Assembly (NCBI RefSeq): GCF_907164915.1
Contig: NC_061863.1
Coordinates: forward strand, 39,963,382-40,027,381
Reading direction: 5' to 3'
Source: Impatiens glandulifera
Lineage: Eukaryota; Streptophyta; Magnoliopsida; Ericales; Balsaminaceae
Length of the DNA: 64,000 nt
Both the position numbers and the translations under genes were made by a program. The notes beneath the pieces were generated by a model. The model made no database searches, had not been told where the DNA came from, and worked only from the letters and a program-made list of their open reading frames with translations. Positions 36,708-48,547 of this stretch are shown piece by piece. Each line of letters begins with the position of its first letter. Position 1 is the stretch's first letter.

Positions 36708-38067
36708 TGTTAGGTCAAATTAGTTTGACTAACGTTATTTTGATGATGAATATGTGTAAAAATTAAATAAGAATGAAGTTAAGTCTTCTAAACTGTGTTT
36801 ATGCAGGAGCATCAAGATCTGGCTAACTTAGACGCGATCTGAGCAGACTAATTAGACGCATTGCAAGTTAGACGTGCAGTCTAACAGATACATAGTTAGA
36901 CGTGTAGTCTAATAGATACGTAGTTAGACGTGCAGTCTAACAGAAATGTAGTTAGACGTGCAGTCTAACAGATACGTAGTTAGACGTGTAGTCTAACAGA
37001 TACGTAGTTAGACGTGCAGTCTAATAGATACGTAGTTAGACGTGCAGTCTAACTCCATTAGATGTATGAATCTAATGGGATGCAAAGTTAGACGTTGGCG
37101 TCTAACTCCTTTAGACTAGTCTGAAGTGAATCGTAGTTAGACGTGTAGTCTAACTCCATTAGACTTAATTGTCTAATGAATTTCGCTATTAGACGTTGAC
37201 GTCTAACTTCCTTAGACTTGGTGGTCTATTGAAACACGTCTAATGCCTCGCTTCAGCAGCTGTTTGAAGTTAGCATACGTCTACCCACGATCAACTAGTT
37301 GTACGCTACTCCTACTTCACTCATCCGTGAAGTTTAGTACGACAGTTATTTGAACAAATGAATGAATGTCACGTAAATAAACATTATTCCCACTACTTGT
37401 TCTATGTAGGAAAATTAAAGAAGAATGTTTGGCGCACTACCAGTTTGGTACGGCCACGATCCTGGTGCACAGAGCCTGTTGTACTCTTATACTATGAAGG
37501 CTTTCCAATGGGCGCTTGACACGTGTCCATCCAGAAGATTCGACCGTTGGTGCCTTTCTTCTATATATTTATGTCAAAAGACAACGGACAAACGACCTGA
37601 CTACTTGTCTCACGAATTGCTGATTGCTTGTTCACTTACTGATTTGTACATCTTCAAGTTCAAGAGAGAATTATAATTTGTCTAGCTGAGAAATACTCTT
37701 AATCATATTGTAAGTTGAATAGATCATGTTCTGTTCAACAGTTAGCTAGCCAGTAAACTGTATTTGATTCAAAAAAGTATAGTGAAATCCTTCCAATGGT
37801 TGGAAGAAGGAGGGACGTAAGAGAGTTTGCTCCGAACATCCATAAATAACTTGTTGTGTTCTTTACATTATGTCTTTCCTTCTTTAATTGGTTCGTAGTT
37901 TCAAACCTAAGCAAACAGTTCCGTACTTGAATCGCTTCAAGTGTTTGCAAGGGTTTGTGAAGAATAGAAAGTGATACTAATCCCTAACATGATTTCTATT
38001 AAACCGTTTTCCATAAGTTGTCATCAATAGTTAGACCTCGTCTCTATTGATTACACCGATCCTATCA
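36708..38067 (+). repeat. 3' LTR of the SIRE-like element
   Basis: 1,360 bp, TGTTAGGTC to CCTATCA. Apart from minisatellite length it differs from the 5' LTR by scattered substitutions. It carries about seven 28-bp units (36,867-37,055) and the TATA-like CTATATATTTATG at 37,561. Confidence 0.9.
36867..37060 (+). repeat. 28-bp palindromic minisatellite, about 7 copies (3' LTR)
   Basis: Same TTAGACGTGCAGTCTAA unit as in the 5' LTR, with about half the copies. Confidence 0.92.
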
Positions 38068-38072
38068 TAATT

Positions 38073-39706
38073 CTTTGGTGATAATATCAGCAATCTTATC
38101 TTCAGTGGATATATAATGAATGGAAAGAGATTTTTGAGCAACTCGTTCACAAACAAAATGAAAATTAATTTCAATGTGTTTATTGCGAGCATGAAATATT
38201 AGATTAGTAGCAAGAAAAGAAGCTCCAATATTACCACACAACGAATAGTGAGATAGTACTAATTTCTTTTAATAAAGACTCAAGCCAACATATATAACAG
38301 TGGCATAGACAATGTCACGATATTCAGATTTTGTGTGCTAGAATGAGCAACTACTTGTTTCTTTTTAGAATTAAAGAGATAAGATTAGTACCTAAAAATA
38401 TACAATACTTTGTCGTTGAACGACGATCATCAGGACAACATGCCTAGTCAGCATTTAAATAGGCTGTTAGAGTATTTGAGGGAGATGGATGGATGACCAA
38501 ATCATGTCGTGGGGTGTGGCATAAATAACGTAATATACGTTTGACAACGCCCCCCAATGAGTTGTTATGGGAGATTGCATATATTGACAGGCTTTATTGA
38601 CTATAAAATTTAATTCTGGATAAGTGATAATGAGATATTGAAGAGCGCCTCTCATAAAGGATCTCCATCATATTGTGACAAAGATGACCCAGAAGCAACT
38701 GGCGTATTTCACGGCTTGACTTCTTACACATCAGTACGTTTGAGGAGATCATCAATGTATTTAGATTGACTAAGAAACATTCATGTCAACGTGTGAGTAG
38801 CTTTGATACCGAGAAAATAATAAAGTTGTGAAAGATCCTTAAGTGTACATATTTTACCTAGTTTAGATATAATTGATTTAATAAATGCAGACAAGTTTCC
38901 AGTAAAGATAATATCATTAACATACACTAAAATATAGGCAGAAATACGAGCATCATTGTAGATGAAAAAAGATGTATCTGATTTGGATTTAGAGAATCCA
39001 AACGAAAATAGTGTGGAATCGTAGTGTTAAATGCCAAGCACTTGTGCTTGTTTTAGGACATAAATAGCTTTAAGTAACTTACAAACATTCTTAGAAAAAT
39101 AAGGATGCCCAAAATTAGTTGGTTGTGCCCTAAACCAGTTGGTTTTCCATATAAACTTCTTCTTGAAGTTTATACCATGAAGGAAAACGTTGTTGATATC
39201 TAGTTGGTGTTTGTCAGTTATATGTGATGGCAAGAGAGAGAATAATTTATATAGTAGGATGTTTGACAATTAGACTAAATGTTTCTTCATAGAATTCTCG
39301 GATGTTGATGAAACTCTTTAGCTACTTGTCTGACTTTGTAGCGATCGATTGAGCCATCAAATTTACATTTAAGTTTAAAACTCATTTACATCCTACTATA
39401 TTTTGGGAAAGTGTACAAGAAACTAATGAGCACATATTATTTTGGATTAATGCATTATACTCACTCCCCATGTGTGGAGCTCTAGATTTGTTTCTTAGGA
39501 CCATATGATGAGTACAACAAGTCGGTGCTCGAACTGATGAATTTTGATTAGAATTTTCTATAGTTAAAGATTTTATAGGTTTTGTTCTAATCATAGGTGA
39601 CGATTCTACTCGTGAAGTAATGATTAATTCATTTGTACTTGTCACAAGGGGAGTTTTATATTCGACTCACAAGTTAGATGGAACTAAAATATTATTGAAG
39701 ACATGA
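38073..39706 (-). pseudogene. Copia-B reverse transcriptase and RNase H, split by insertions
   Basis: Minus strand. From right to left: a hinge region of polar residues (39,645-39,382); QLDINNVFLHG with the first RT Asp (about 39,206); VCKLLKAIYVLKQA; the catalytic box reads YVNDIIFTG at about 38,905-38,940, where the first Asp of YVDD is replaced by Asn. Then come GALQYL and the NKACQYMQSP block (38,650-38,580). The RNase H end has NIGASFLA, ARNKHIEINFHFV and ADIITKEL finishing at 38,068. Many frameshifts. It continues at 24,102 on the left and at 50,675 on the right beyond the inserted elements. Confidence 0.8.
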
Positions 39707-39721
39707 CACTGGTGAAAAAGG
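39707..39721. repeat. CACTA left terminal inverted repeat
   Basis: CACTGGTGAAAAAGG, matching the right end except at two or three positions. Confidence 0.88.
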
Positions 39722-40440
39722 GGTCAAAACCGAGAGTAAAAACTCTCGGTTTTGACCCTATAACTTTCGATAAAGACACATTACCGAAGGTTTTAGTAAC
39801 TCTCGCCATCCCTCGGTATTGACTCTCTCGGTTTTTCCACAAAGAGAAAAACCGAGAGTTATATGAAAACTTTCGGTTTTTCTCTTTGTGGAAAAACCGA
39901 TGGTTTTACAAATAACTTTCGGTTTTTCTCTTTGTGGAAAAACCGAGGGTTTTAGAAATAACTTTTGGTTTTTCTCTTTGTGGAAAAACCGAGGGTTTTA
40001 GAAATAACTTTCGGTTTTTCTCTTTGTCGAAAAACCGAGGGTTTTACAAATAACTTTCGGTTTTTCTCTTTTGTGGAAAAACCGAGGGTTTTAGAAAGAA
40101 CTTTCGGTTTTTCTCTTTGTGGAAAAACCGATAGTTTTCTAATAACTCTCGGTTTTCTCCTTTTGAAGAAAACCGAGAGTTTTGTAATAACTCTCGGTTT
40201 TTCTTCAAATTGAAAAAACCGAGAGTTATATGAAAACTCTCAGTTTTTACCCGTATAGGAAAACCGAAAGTTTTCATATAACTCTCGGTTTTCCTCTTTT
40301 GGGTAAAAACCGAGGGTTTGTCATATAACTCTCGGTTTTCTCTTTGGGTAAAAACCGAGAGTTTTCTAATATCTCTCGGTTTTTCCATTTGAATGAAAAC
40401 CGAGAGATTTCAATATTACTTTCGGTTTTTTCCCGTAAAT
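39722..40440. repeat. CACTA left subterminal repeats, CCGAGAG/CCGAGGG type
   Basis: About fourteen short palindromes made of AAAACCGAGAG or AAAACCGAGGG paired with CTCTCGGTTTTT or CTTTCGGTTTTT, spaced at about 45-65 bp. In En/Spm elements such repeats are the binding sites of TnpA. Open frames across this block on both strands are repeat artefacts. Confidence 0.88.
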
Positions 40441-40647
40441 TTTTAAAAACGTGCGGATTATTTTGCTCGCAACCAAAACCTGTTCAGCCAAACCAATATA
40501 TCAATGATAAAAGAAATGCAACATGCATACATTAAACGATCACATTAATTGATCATCAACATTACAAAATTCGAAACCAAACTAATAATCCGAACAATCT
40601 GTTATAAATTCAACTACTAATGAAAACATGTTATAATCGAAACAACC

Positions 40648-42426
40648 TTAGCTTGTGGGGGGAGGAGGTGGTTGTTGCCTCATAAACAGTTCGAATCTCT
40701 CCATTCTTGCGTTCATCTCTAATTTCTCCCTCTCCATTCTCTCGTTCATCTCTAACTTCTCCCTCTCCATTCTTGTCACCATTTCTTCCTTTGCCGCTTC
40801 TATTTCTTCCATTTTGCGCCTTCTTTCTTCATCCCTCTTCTCCAGTTCCTCCAGCTTGAGCTTCATTATTTGATTCTCTTCTAACAATCGCTCATTGTTT
40901 CGCTGTGAACTGTTTCCACTTCGACGATCCTCACGAAAGTGTGTGGGCCGGACGCCTGATCCCATTCCGAACACTACCCTGTGTTTTTGTTGTCTGAACA
41001 CCCTCTCCGTCAATTCAAAATCTGATATTCTCGGTTCGTTACTAACAACCTCCTCCATCTCAACCTACACAATTCAAATAAAATATAATTTCTCTAGTAA
41101 AAAACTAGGCATATTCAATTCACTTACAATTTTCTCTTGCACGTGTTCGTCCGGGACGGGTGTTGGGTTTTCTTTTGTCGGTTTAGGGGTACGGGTCCTC
41201 TTGAATACTTCAATTACAGACGGTGCCCGTCCCATTTCAATCGCCTGTTGAAATAAATGATTTATATAATTAATAACAATCTTTAGATTAAGTTATTACA
41301 AATAATGTACTTACCAACTCGTCTTCAATTTGTGCAAACGGTCTACTTCCCGTTCGATGCGGGAATTTCAACTTCTTCCTGTTCTTCATATTTGTAGAAC
41401 TGTTTCTCTGTATTTGAAATAAAAAATGAAGTTAGATTAATTATTATCAACTTTTATTTGAATTATGAAACCATACCTTAAATGTTTCTGTGAAGAAATG
41501 GTTGCGACACACAAACTCCCAATCATCTCGATCGTAGTCCGGTGGAGGATTAACCAGTACCGCCGCCTCGTCTCCTTTGTGGACGCGGATATATGTCTTG
41601 TTCAAATCCGACCGCCATCTATCCCATATCTGATTAGCGTGTCCCAATCCGGTCTTTTGGAAAGACTCAATATCACCATTAGTGGCTTCGAACGGATCCT
41701 GAAAAAAATAACATCTGAATGTTAAAAATAATTATTTAATGACGTAACGTATAATCAAGTAATAAGTATTACCTTGATAGCAGTACACAGTGAATCCAAT
41801 TGGTCTGCACTTAAAGCCTTCCACTTTAGAAGACGGTGTGAGACGGCTGCGGGGTCCCGGATAATCGACCCCACATGTCTAGACCACCGTGTTCTTCCCA
41901 CGTCTGTACCGCCTGGCCTCCCATCCTTCTCCCTAAACGTAAGAGGAATCCTTGTCCCCGTTAACCTCTTAGACAACGCAATATTCTTGTTCTTCCCCCG
42001 TCTCTTGCGGGCAGAAGATTCTTCAAAATTATCAAAATCATAATTAGATATGTCAATCAATTTAAACACTAACTAATTTGTAAACGAGTTACCTGTCGAT
42101 GATGGGTAGGGAGTGGTCCCGTGCTCCTCCTCGCCATCCTGCTCCCCGATATGCTCCTCGAGACCCTCGTCTACTGCTTCATCGCTATCCACCATATCAA
42201 CAAATGTGCTCTCTATAAACTCTTGGAGCTCATCATCGTCTTCAGCCTCGTCTGTTCGGGGAGGCGCAGTAGCTATCGGGACCACAGCAATAGGTGGTTG
42301 GTCTCTAGAAGACGATCCTCGGAGCTTTAAGGACTCGGATTGGGCAAGTAGGTTTTGGTAGCTTTTATCCAATTTCTTGGGTGTCTTTCTCATACTCTTC
42401 CAAGTTGTTTTAGGACCTTCAGACAT
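40648..42426 (-). CDS. TnpA-like / PF03004 plant transposase protein, 476 aa, six exons
   Basis: Exons (minus): 42426-42093, 42020-41773, 41698-41477, 41407-41315, 41244-41128, 41064-40648, all with GT-AG borders and consistent phase, total 477 codons with stop. Residues 1-30 hold TPKKLDKSYQNLLAQSE. Exon 2 has GRTRWSRHVGSIIRDP; exon 3 has GDIESFQKTGLGHANQIWDRW and NPPPDYDRDDWEFVC, the core of the Transposase_24 (PF03004) family found beside TNP2 genes. The last exon is a charged coiled coil with repeated MEREKLEMN units and a polyproline tail. By analogy with TnpA it should bind the subterminal palindromes and aid excision. It follows the transposase gene by about 110 bp. No disruption was seen. 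Confidence 0.78.
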
Positions 42427-42532
42427 TCTCAATTCACACAATTAATAAAATTGAGTGAATAATTGAAATAAAGTAGTAATAAGAATGAATATAAAGTTAA
42501 AAACATAAATCTACCTAATTAATTAATCTGAA

Positions 42533-45500
42533 CTATATGTTTGTAAACCGCGGTTTTATTTTCGTCACAATCTTCCAACCCGGTTGGGCTGACATATCAG
42601 GGGCGTAGAATACTTGTTTTGCTTGACTTGCCAATATATACGGGTCTTGACTCTGGGTTTTCAAAATTCGGTTTACATTTACACTTACGAAGCCATATTT
42701 ATCCACTTTCACTCCTTGTTCCCCCGAGTGTGTATCAAACCACTTACACTTGAATAAAACAACTCGTTTGTGAGAATAGTATTGTACTTCGATTATATCC
42801 GTCAAAACTTTGTAGTATGACATAGTTTCAGATCCGTTGTACCCCTCAACAACCACCCCACTATTTTGAGTTATCAAACCTTCGTCGTGTTTTTCTGTAC
42901 AGAATTTGAATCCGTTTACTTTACACCAAACATACATAGACGAGTACATACTTGGACCTTCTCCTAAGATCTTGAGGTCTCTTGATATGTCGTTAATTTC
43001 TGCTAAATGGGCGACCTATATATGTATCTGAAATGAAGTTGTTAATATGAATAAAAAGAGTTAGGATATATGGTTTATAAATTACTCACTCGATGCTTGA
43101 AATATGCGGCAAACGTTTCTCCACTGGACTCGTTGTTATAATCTCTGCAAATAGATCGAATATTAAATAGCATACTCTTTAATGCTAATTAGTAACAGCA
43201 ACATCGAATCTTACATGTAAACAGGTTCTGCTTCGGGACAATTTTTCAAAATGTAAGAATGAGCTGTCACTCGATCGATATAATCCAAGTTGTATACTTT
43301 TCTGTTAGATAGGTCTTCCAACGATGCAAATATTGAAATGCTCGAGATTTCAGGTTGTGCATTTTCTTGCTCTTGTTCCTCCATATACCTGGCACATAAA
43401 CTAATACTCTCATTAACAAGATAGCTCTCGCTTATAGAGGCTTCGGGGTGGTTATTATTCCTCAAATATCTTTTCATTATACCCATGTAATGTTCGAACG
43501 GATACATCCATCGATACTGAACAGGTCCTCCAAGCAAAGCCTCAAAGGACAAGTGAACCAGGAGATGCATCATGATGTCGAAGATTGACGGCGGAAAAGT
43601 CATTTCGAATTTGCAAAGTGTCAATGTAATATCCATGTACAATTGTTCGAGGTCCTCTTGAATCAACTCTTTGAAGCACAACAACCGAAAGAAACGAGAC
43701 AAATTTACTAACGCATCATACACATTATCTGGAAGTAATCCACGAGTTGCTAAAGGAATAAGATATTCCAATAAAATGTGACAATCATGACTCTTTAATC
43801 CCGAAATCTTTTTCTCTTCCAAATTTATACAACCGCCGATATTTGAGCAAAAGCCATCGGGCAACTTGAGATCTTTCAAGAAGTTACAAAGCCGTTTTTT
43901 TATTTTCGGATGTCAAAGTGAAAGGCGCTTCTGGATAATGAACAACTCCTTCATCATTTATAGGATGTAACCATGATTTTATGCCTAAGAGTTCTAAGTC
44001 TTTACGGGCTTTAAGACCATCCTTAGTCTTCTCTTTCACATTCATTATTGTTCCCAACACGCTATCACAAATATTTTTCTCAATATGCATCACATCCAAA
44101 TTATGTCTCAATAATAGTGATTTCCAATAAGGCAGACGGAAGAAAATGCTAAGTTTGTTCCAATTGTCTCCCCGCGTTTCATGGTATATCTTGGTTCTCT
44201 TACTCAGATCCGCACTAAGAATTATGTCTTCTAGGTCTCGTGCTTGCTCGTAACATTTTTGCCCCGTTAACAATCTAGGGGGATCTCTATAATCAGTTCG
44301 ACCATCAAACGACTCTTTATCCCTTCTGTATTTGTGCTTCGGTGGAAGGAAACGTCTATGACCCGAGTAACATTGTTTGGAACCATGAACCAATCGAAGG
44401 GATACCGCGTCGTTGTTACAACAAGGACAAGCGAATTTACCTTTCGTACTCAGCTTGATAAATTCGCGTATGCGGGAAAGTCGTTAATGGTCCAAAACAA
44501 CGTCGCTCGCATGTTAAAGTATTGCGAGGTGTGTGCATCTAACGTTTTCACACCTGTTTGCCACAGTTCATGCAACTCTTCGATCAATGGCTGGAGAAAT
44601 ATGTCAATTGTATCTCCCGGACTCTTTGGACCCGGAATTAACATAGATAAGATGAAATCGCTAGAATCCATGCAAGTCGTGGGTGACACATTATAAGGAA
44701 CGAGAATAACCGGCCAAACACTGTATGATTTTTTCCCATTTGCAAATGGCTGAAACCCATCGCTTGATAAACCCAGTCTTACGTTTCGAGATTCTGAAGC
44801 AAAATTTGTATAATTTTCATCAAACGTCTTCCAAGTTAAGGAATCAGCGGGATGTCTCAACGTATCACTATCAACTCTTCCTTCTTTATGCCATCTCATC
44901 ATTGGAGCCGTTTTTGAGGACATGTATAGTCTTTGTAGTCTTGGTATTAAAGGGAAATATCTCAACACCTTTTTTGGAATGAATTTCCCGTTTTGCTTCT
45001 CCCGAACTGTCCCACTTGTTTGGTCGACTTTCCATCTTGAAAGACCGCAAACTCTGCAAGAATCTTCATTTATGTCGTCCTTCCAAAATAGCATACAGTT
45101 GTTCTTACATGCGTCTATCTTGTCATATTTTAGCCCGATATCAGTAATGAATTTTTTACTTTCGTAGTATGAGTTTGGCAATTGAGCGTCAATCGGTAAT
45201 ATGTAGTCTTTAAGCAGACGCAGCAACATATCGAACGAAGAATTCGTCCATTGACATACATTTTTTTATGTGAAGTAGTTTCAGTAGTGCCGATGATTTC
45301 GTTATTCGAGCACCTTCATACAATGGCCGTTTGCAATCATCAAGCAATTTATAAAATCTATGTGCATCTTCGACTGGTTCATCGTTATCCGGGACGTCAT
45401 TAACGTTGGGGAACATATCGTTTATAAATTCGTGCATATAACGTTCTTCGTTGAACTCTTCATTAACTGTATTATTCATCTCCGGTCTCGCATCATTGAA

Positions 45501-45836
45501 TTCCGGCACGGCATCCTCCGACTGATCATCGTCATCATCATCATCATCGAAGTCATCGGCATCTTCATCGACATCGTCATTCACCACTTGAGTACTACGT
45601 CTTTTTTCTCCATGAAAATACCAATACTCATAATGCACATTTATTCCATAAACGATGAGGTGAGTCTTCACTTCGTCTATTTCCATAAACGGCGTGTTCA
45701 AGCATTTCACGCAGGGACATTTCACGGTTTGTCGGGATGTACTCCTAACAGCATACTCGAGGAATTTGTCAACACCTTCCTCGTAATCTGGATGATCTCG
45801 ACGTAAGGTCATCCATCTTTTATCGAGTACTTCCAT
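42533..45836 (-). pseudogene. TNP2-type CACTA transposase with three single-base frameshifts
   Basis: Coding begins at MEVLDKRWMT (45,836) after an acceptor at 45,841. Order: transposase-associated domain with CPCVKC, acidic Asp run, then TNP2 domain (CRVCGLSRWK, FWTINDFPAYANLS, KGKFACPCCN, LDVMHIEKNICDSVLG), DUF4218 (LLVHLSFEALLGGPVQYRW, PFEHYMG) and DUF4216 (QNSGVVVEG, FKCKWFD). Introns: 43214-43145 and 43089-43016; the last exon is 43015-42533. Breaks: one extra base in an A run at about 45,255; one missing base (Trp codon) at about 44,452; one extra A in an A run at about 43,905. Everything else matches the family closely, so inactivation is recent or partly a sequencing error. Confidence 0.85.
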
Positions 45837-45840
45837 ATTT

Positions 45841-47480
45841 CTAATAAAATGGAAAACAACCCGCATTATTATTAACTTAAATTTGTCTAAATTAATTAGG
45901 CTTACATAATGCTAACATAATTTCTACCTATTCTATCATTATTCAACCAAAGTTCAATTTAATCTAACATTATACAACCAAAATTCCACATAAACAAACA
46001 TTATTTCATTCATATAAATTTCAAACATAATTTCACATTATTTCATTCATATACATTTCAACAATATCTAACCAATACAGCACGGCAGTCTTCAATCTGG
46101 CCTAATTCAAATAACCAATCATCATTAATCTAACCAATTTTTTAAACTAATCAAACCTAGTCAAACACTATTTCAATCATACATAATTCAAATAATTTAA
46201 TTCATACCTAAAATCCAATATAATACAAACAATGCAATTCTAACCTAAAATCTAATTTATTCATACATAAACCAAATCTAACATAATTAACTCTAATTCA
46301 AACAATTCAATTCATACCTAAAATCCAATATAATCCTAACAACATAAAAATCCTTAAAAACTTACCTTTTTTAAAAGTTGTGCCGGCGACGGTGGAGGAG
46401 GCAGCTGAATGTGGAATAACCTCGGCGATCTTCAAGAGACGGACGGTCCTAATCCAAAATCAGACAAAATCAAACCATTAATCAAACAAAATCAAACCAT
46501 GTAATGTAACTTAAATTCGACATGAATCCAACATTAATCAAACAATTTCACACCAAATCTAATAACCAAAATCAAATCTAATCCAAACAATTCAATTCTA
46601 ACATAATCTCAATAACTATCAATCAAACCAAATAACCAAACCTAAACCAAACTCAATATAAACAAATTTTTAACATTAATCAAACCTAATAACCAAACCT
46701 AAATCAAAATCAATAACCATTAGTCAAACCAATTAACCATACATCAATCAAACCCAATATAAACCTATTGTTAACATTAATCAAACCAAAATGAAACCTC
46801 AATCAAACCAAAATCAAACATAAATCAAACCAAAATCAAACCTCAATCAAACCAAAATCAAACCAATCTTAACTAAATCAAACAAAAATCAAACCTCATT
46901 CCAACCAAAATCAAACCAATCTAAACTAAGTCAAACAAAAATCAAACCATAATCCTAAATTAAACAAAATGTAACATAAATCAACCTAAATCCAACAAAT
47001 CCAAACCAAATCTCACATATATAACATCAGTCATTCAAACAGATTCAATCAGATTCAATAATAAGATTAATAATTCCTAATTCTAACAAATCCTAAAAAC
47101 TAACCCTAAAATCTAACATATATAACACTAATACATATAAATAAACCTGAAATCCTAACATATATAACACTAATATATATAAATAAACCTGAAATCCAAG
47201 AACTGACCTTCAATCGTCGGCGGAGGCTGGCTGAGGCGCGGCTGAGAGCGGCGGAGGCGCGGCGGCAAAACTTCAATCGGGTCCGCGGTAGATCTTCGAC
47301 CGGTGGCGGCTTCAAGATGGAGGCGTCTTGGCGGCTTCAAGGCGGCATCGTCTTCTTCAGGATCGAAAGGTGTCGTCTTGGCGGAGGGTGTCGGTTGAGA
47401 GCGGCGCTGGCGAAGAGAAGCGGCGGGAGAGAGAGTAGGATCGAAGAAGAAAAAACGGGGAAGAAAAAAAGAAGGGTTTT
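45841..47480 (-). promoter_or_regulatory. Promoter, 5'UTR exons and leader introns of the transposase gene
   Basis: A TATTTAATT-like box lies at about 47,485 (minus). The first UTR exon is about 47,470-47,208 (donor AAG|GTCAGT), GC-rich with CCG-type repeats. A second UTR exon is 46,448-46,366 (TTAG|GACCG to AAAG|GTAAGT). The third exon begins at 45,840 next to the coding start. The introns between are strikingly asymmetric, with the plus strand poor in G and built of AATCAAACC-like words (46,450-47,100). The ORF at 47,106-47,315 falls across an exon border and is discounted. Confidence 0.5.
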
Positions 47481-47499
47481 TTTTAATTAAATAGTTGAT

Positions 47500-47770
47500 T
47501 CCCGAGAGTTTTATGAAAACTCTCGGAATTTAAATATCCAAAAACCGAGAGTTTTCATATAACTCTCGGTTTTATGAAAATAATCAAAAACCGAGAGTTA
47601 TAAGAAAACTCTCGGTTTTTGGATATTTAAATTCCGAGAGTTTTCATAAAACTCTCGGTTTTGATTATTTGTTTACATTTTTAATATTAAAATTAAATGC
47701 ACAAAACCGAGAGGTTTTAGTAAATCTGTCGTATTTTATGCATATTTCCGAAAGTTATTTATTTAACTTT
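47500..47770. repeat. CCGAGAG palindromes at the transposase promoter
   Basis: Five or six alternations of CCGAGAGTT and AACTCTCGG just upstream of the transposase TATA region. They are the same motif as in the left end. In En/Spm, TnpA binding near the promoter is known to affect element expression, so these may be an autoregulatory site (inference). Confidence 0.7.
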
Positions 47771-48547
47771 CGGTTTTAGAACATGTCAAATTGTTAAATT
47801 ATTTGGATTCTCACTTTCTAATAACGTTGAACAACATGAATTTAACACATTTGATATCCTTAAAACATTTCTCAATCCATATGATCAAAAATTACACAAA
47901 TACATAGAATAATCCTACATAAACATTCATATACACTTCTCTTTATGATCTAACACATTCTTGAACATTCTAACATTAAACACAATCTAAAATTTTAAAA
48001 TAAAACACACACTTGATAATATTAGTTAGGAGTCTAGATTATAACCAAAAAAACCAATTAATTTAACAATTTGGGACATATTAATTCCGAGAGTTAATCA
48101 TAAAACTCTCGGTTTTTATGGGTATTTCCGAAAGTTTTACTCAAAACTCTCGGAATTACCATGTCACAAATTGTTAAATTAATTGGTTCCTAATCTTCTA
48201 ATGACTTTGAACATTAATAATTTAACACATTTAATACCTTAACACATCACATAAGCCATATGATCAAAGTTTATACACATTCATGTCATCATATATAAAC
48301 ACAAACATATAAATACACTTCTTTATATAATCAAACACAATCATAAACATTTTAACATTAAACATAATCTTAATTTTTTAAAAACAACACACACTTTATT
48401 AGATTAATTAAGATTCTAGATTGGAGTGTATCAAACAAATAATTTTCCAAATTATGATTTGGTAACACCGAAAGTTAATAGTAAAACTTTCGGTTTTTTG
48501 CGTTTCACCGAAAGTTTTAAGGAAACCTCTCGGTTTAAACTAGGGTC
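47771..48547. other. AT-rich spacer with scattered CACTA palindromes
   Basis: Two related segments (about 47,790-48,070 and 48,170-48,460) share ACATATTAATT...TTTGAACA/TTAACACATTTgATA words and look like a tandem duplication of about 400 bp. Palindromes of the CCGAGAGTT or CCGAAAGTT type occur at about 48,085-48,155 and 48,470-48,535. No gene. Confidence 0.55.

Larger units (their letters stand above)
28885..38067 (+). mobile_element. SIRE-like Ty1/Copia retrotransposon, 9.18 kb, with an extra 3' ORF
   Basis: LTRs at 28,885-30,467 and 36,708-38,067, flanked by TAATC (28,880-28,884) and TAATT (38,068-38,072), a 5-bp duplication with one later mutation. The primer-binding site TGGTAGCAGAGCCC starts at 30,470 and the polypurine tract AAAAAGGGGGAAA ends at 36,706. 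Plus-strand gag, protease, integrase, RT and RNase H are in Copia order, followed by about 1.9 kb including a further ORF. Long LTRs, the AAAGGGGGAAATTGTTA junction and extra 3' coding space are typical of the SIRE/Maximus lineage. Stops and a gag deletion make it non-autonomous. It abuts Copia-A with only the two duplications between. Confidence 0.9.

Noticed and set aside
39722..40440. CRISPR-like spacing of repeats and two long ORFs made of repeated FS-RKTE-like words
   Set aside because: The repeats are palindromic subterminal repeats of a CACTA element in a plant genome, and the spacers are themselves repeated. The ORFs arise because the repeat has no stop in some frames.
47106..47315. 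69-codon minus-strand ORF at the transposase leader
   Set aside because: It runs across the predicted donor at 47,208 and ends in a repeated intronic segment.
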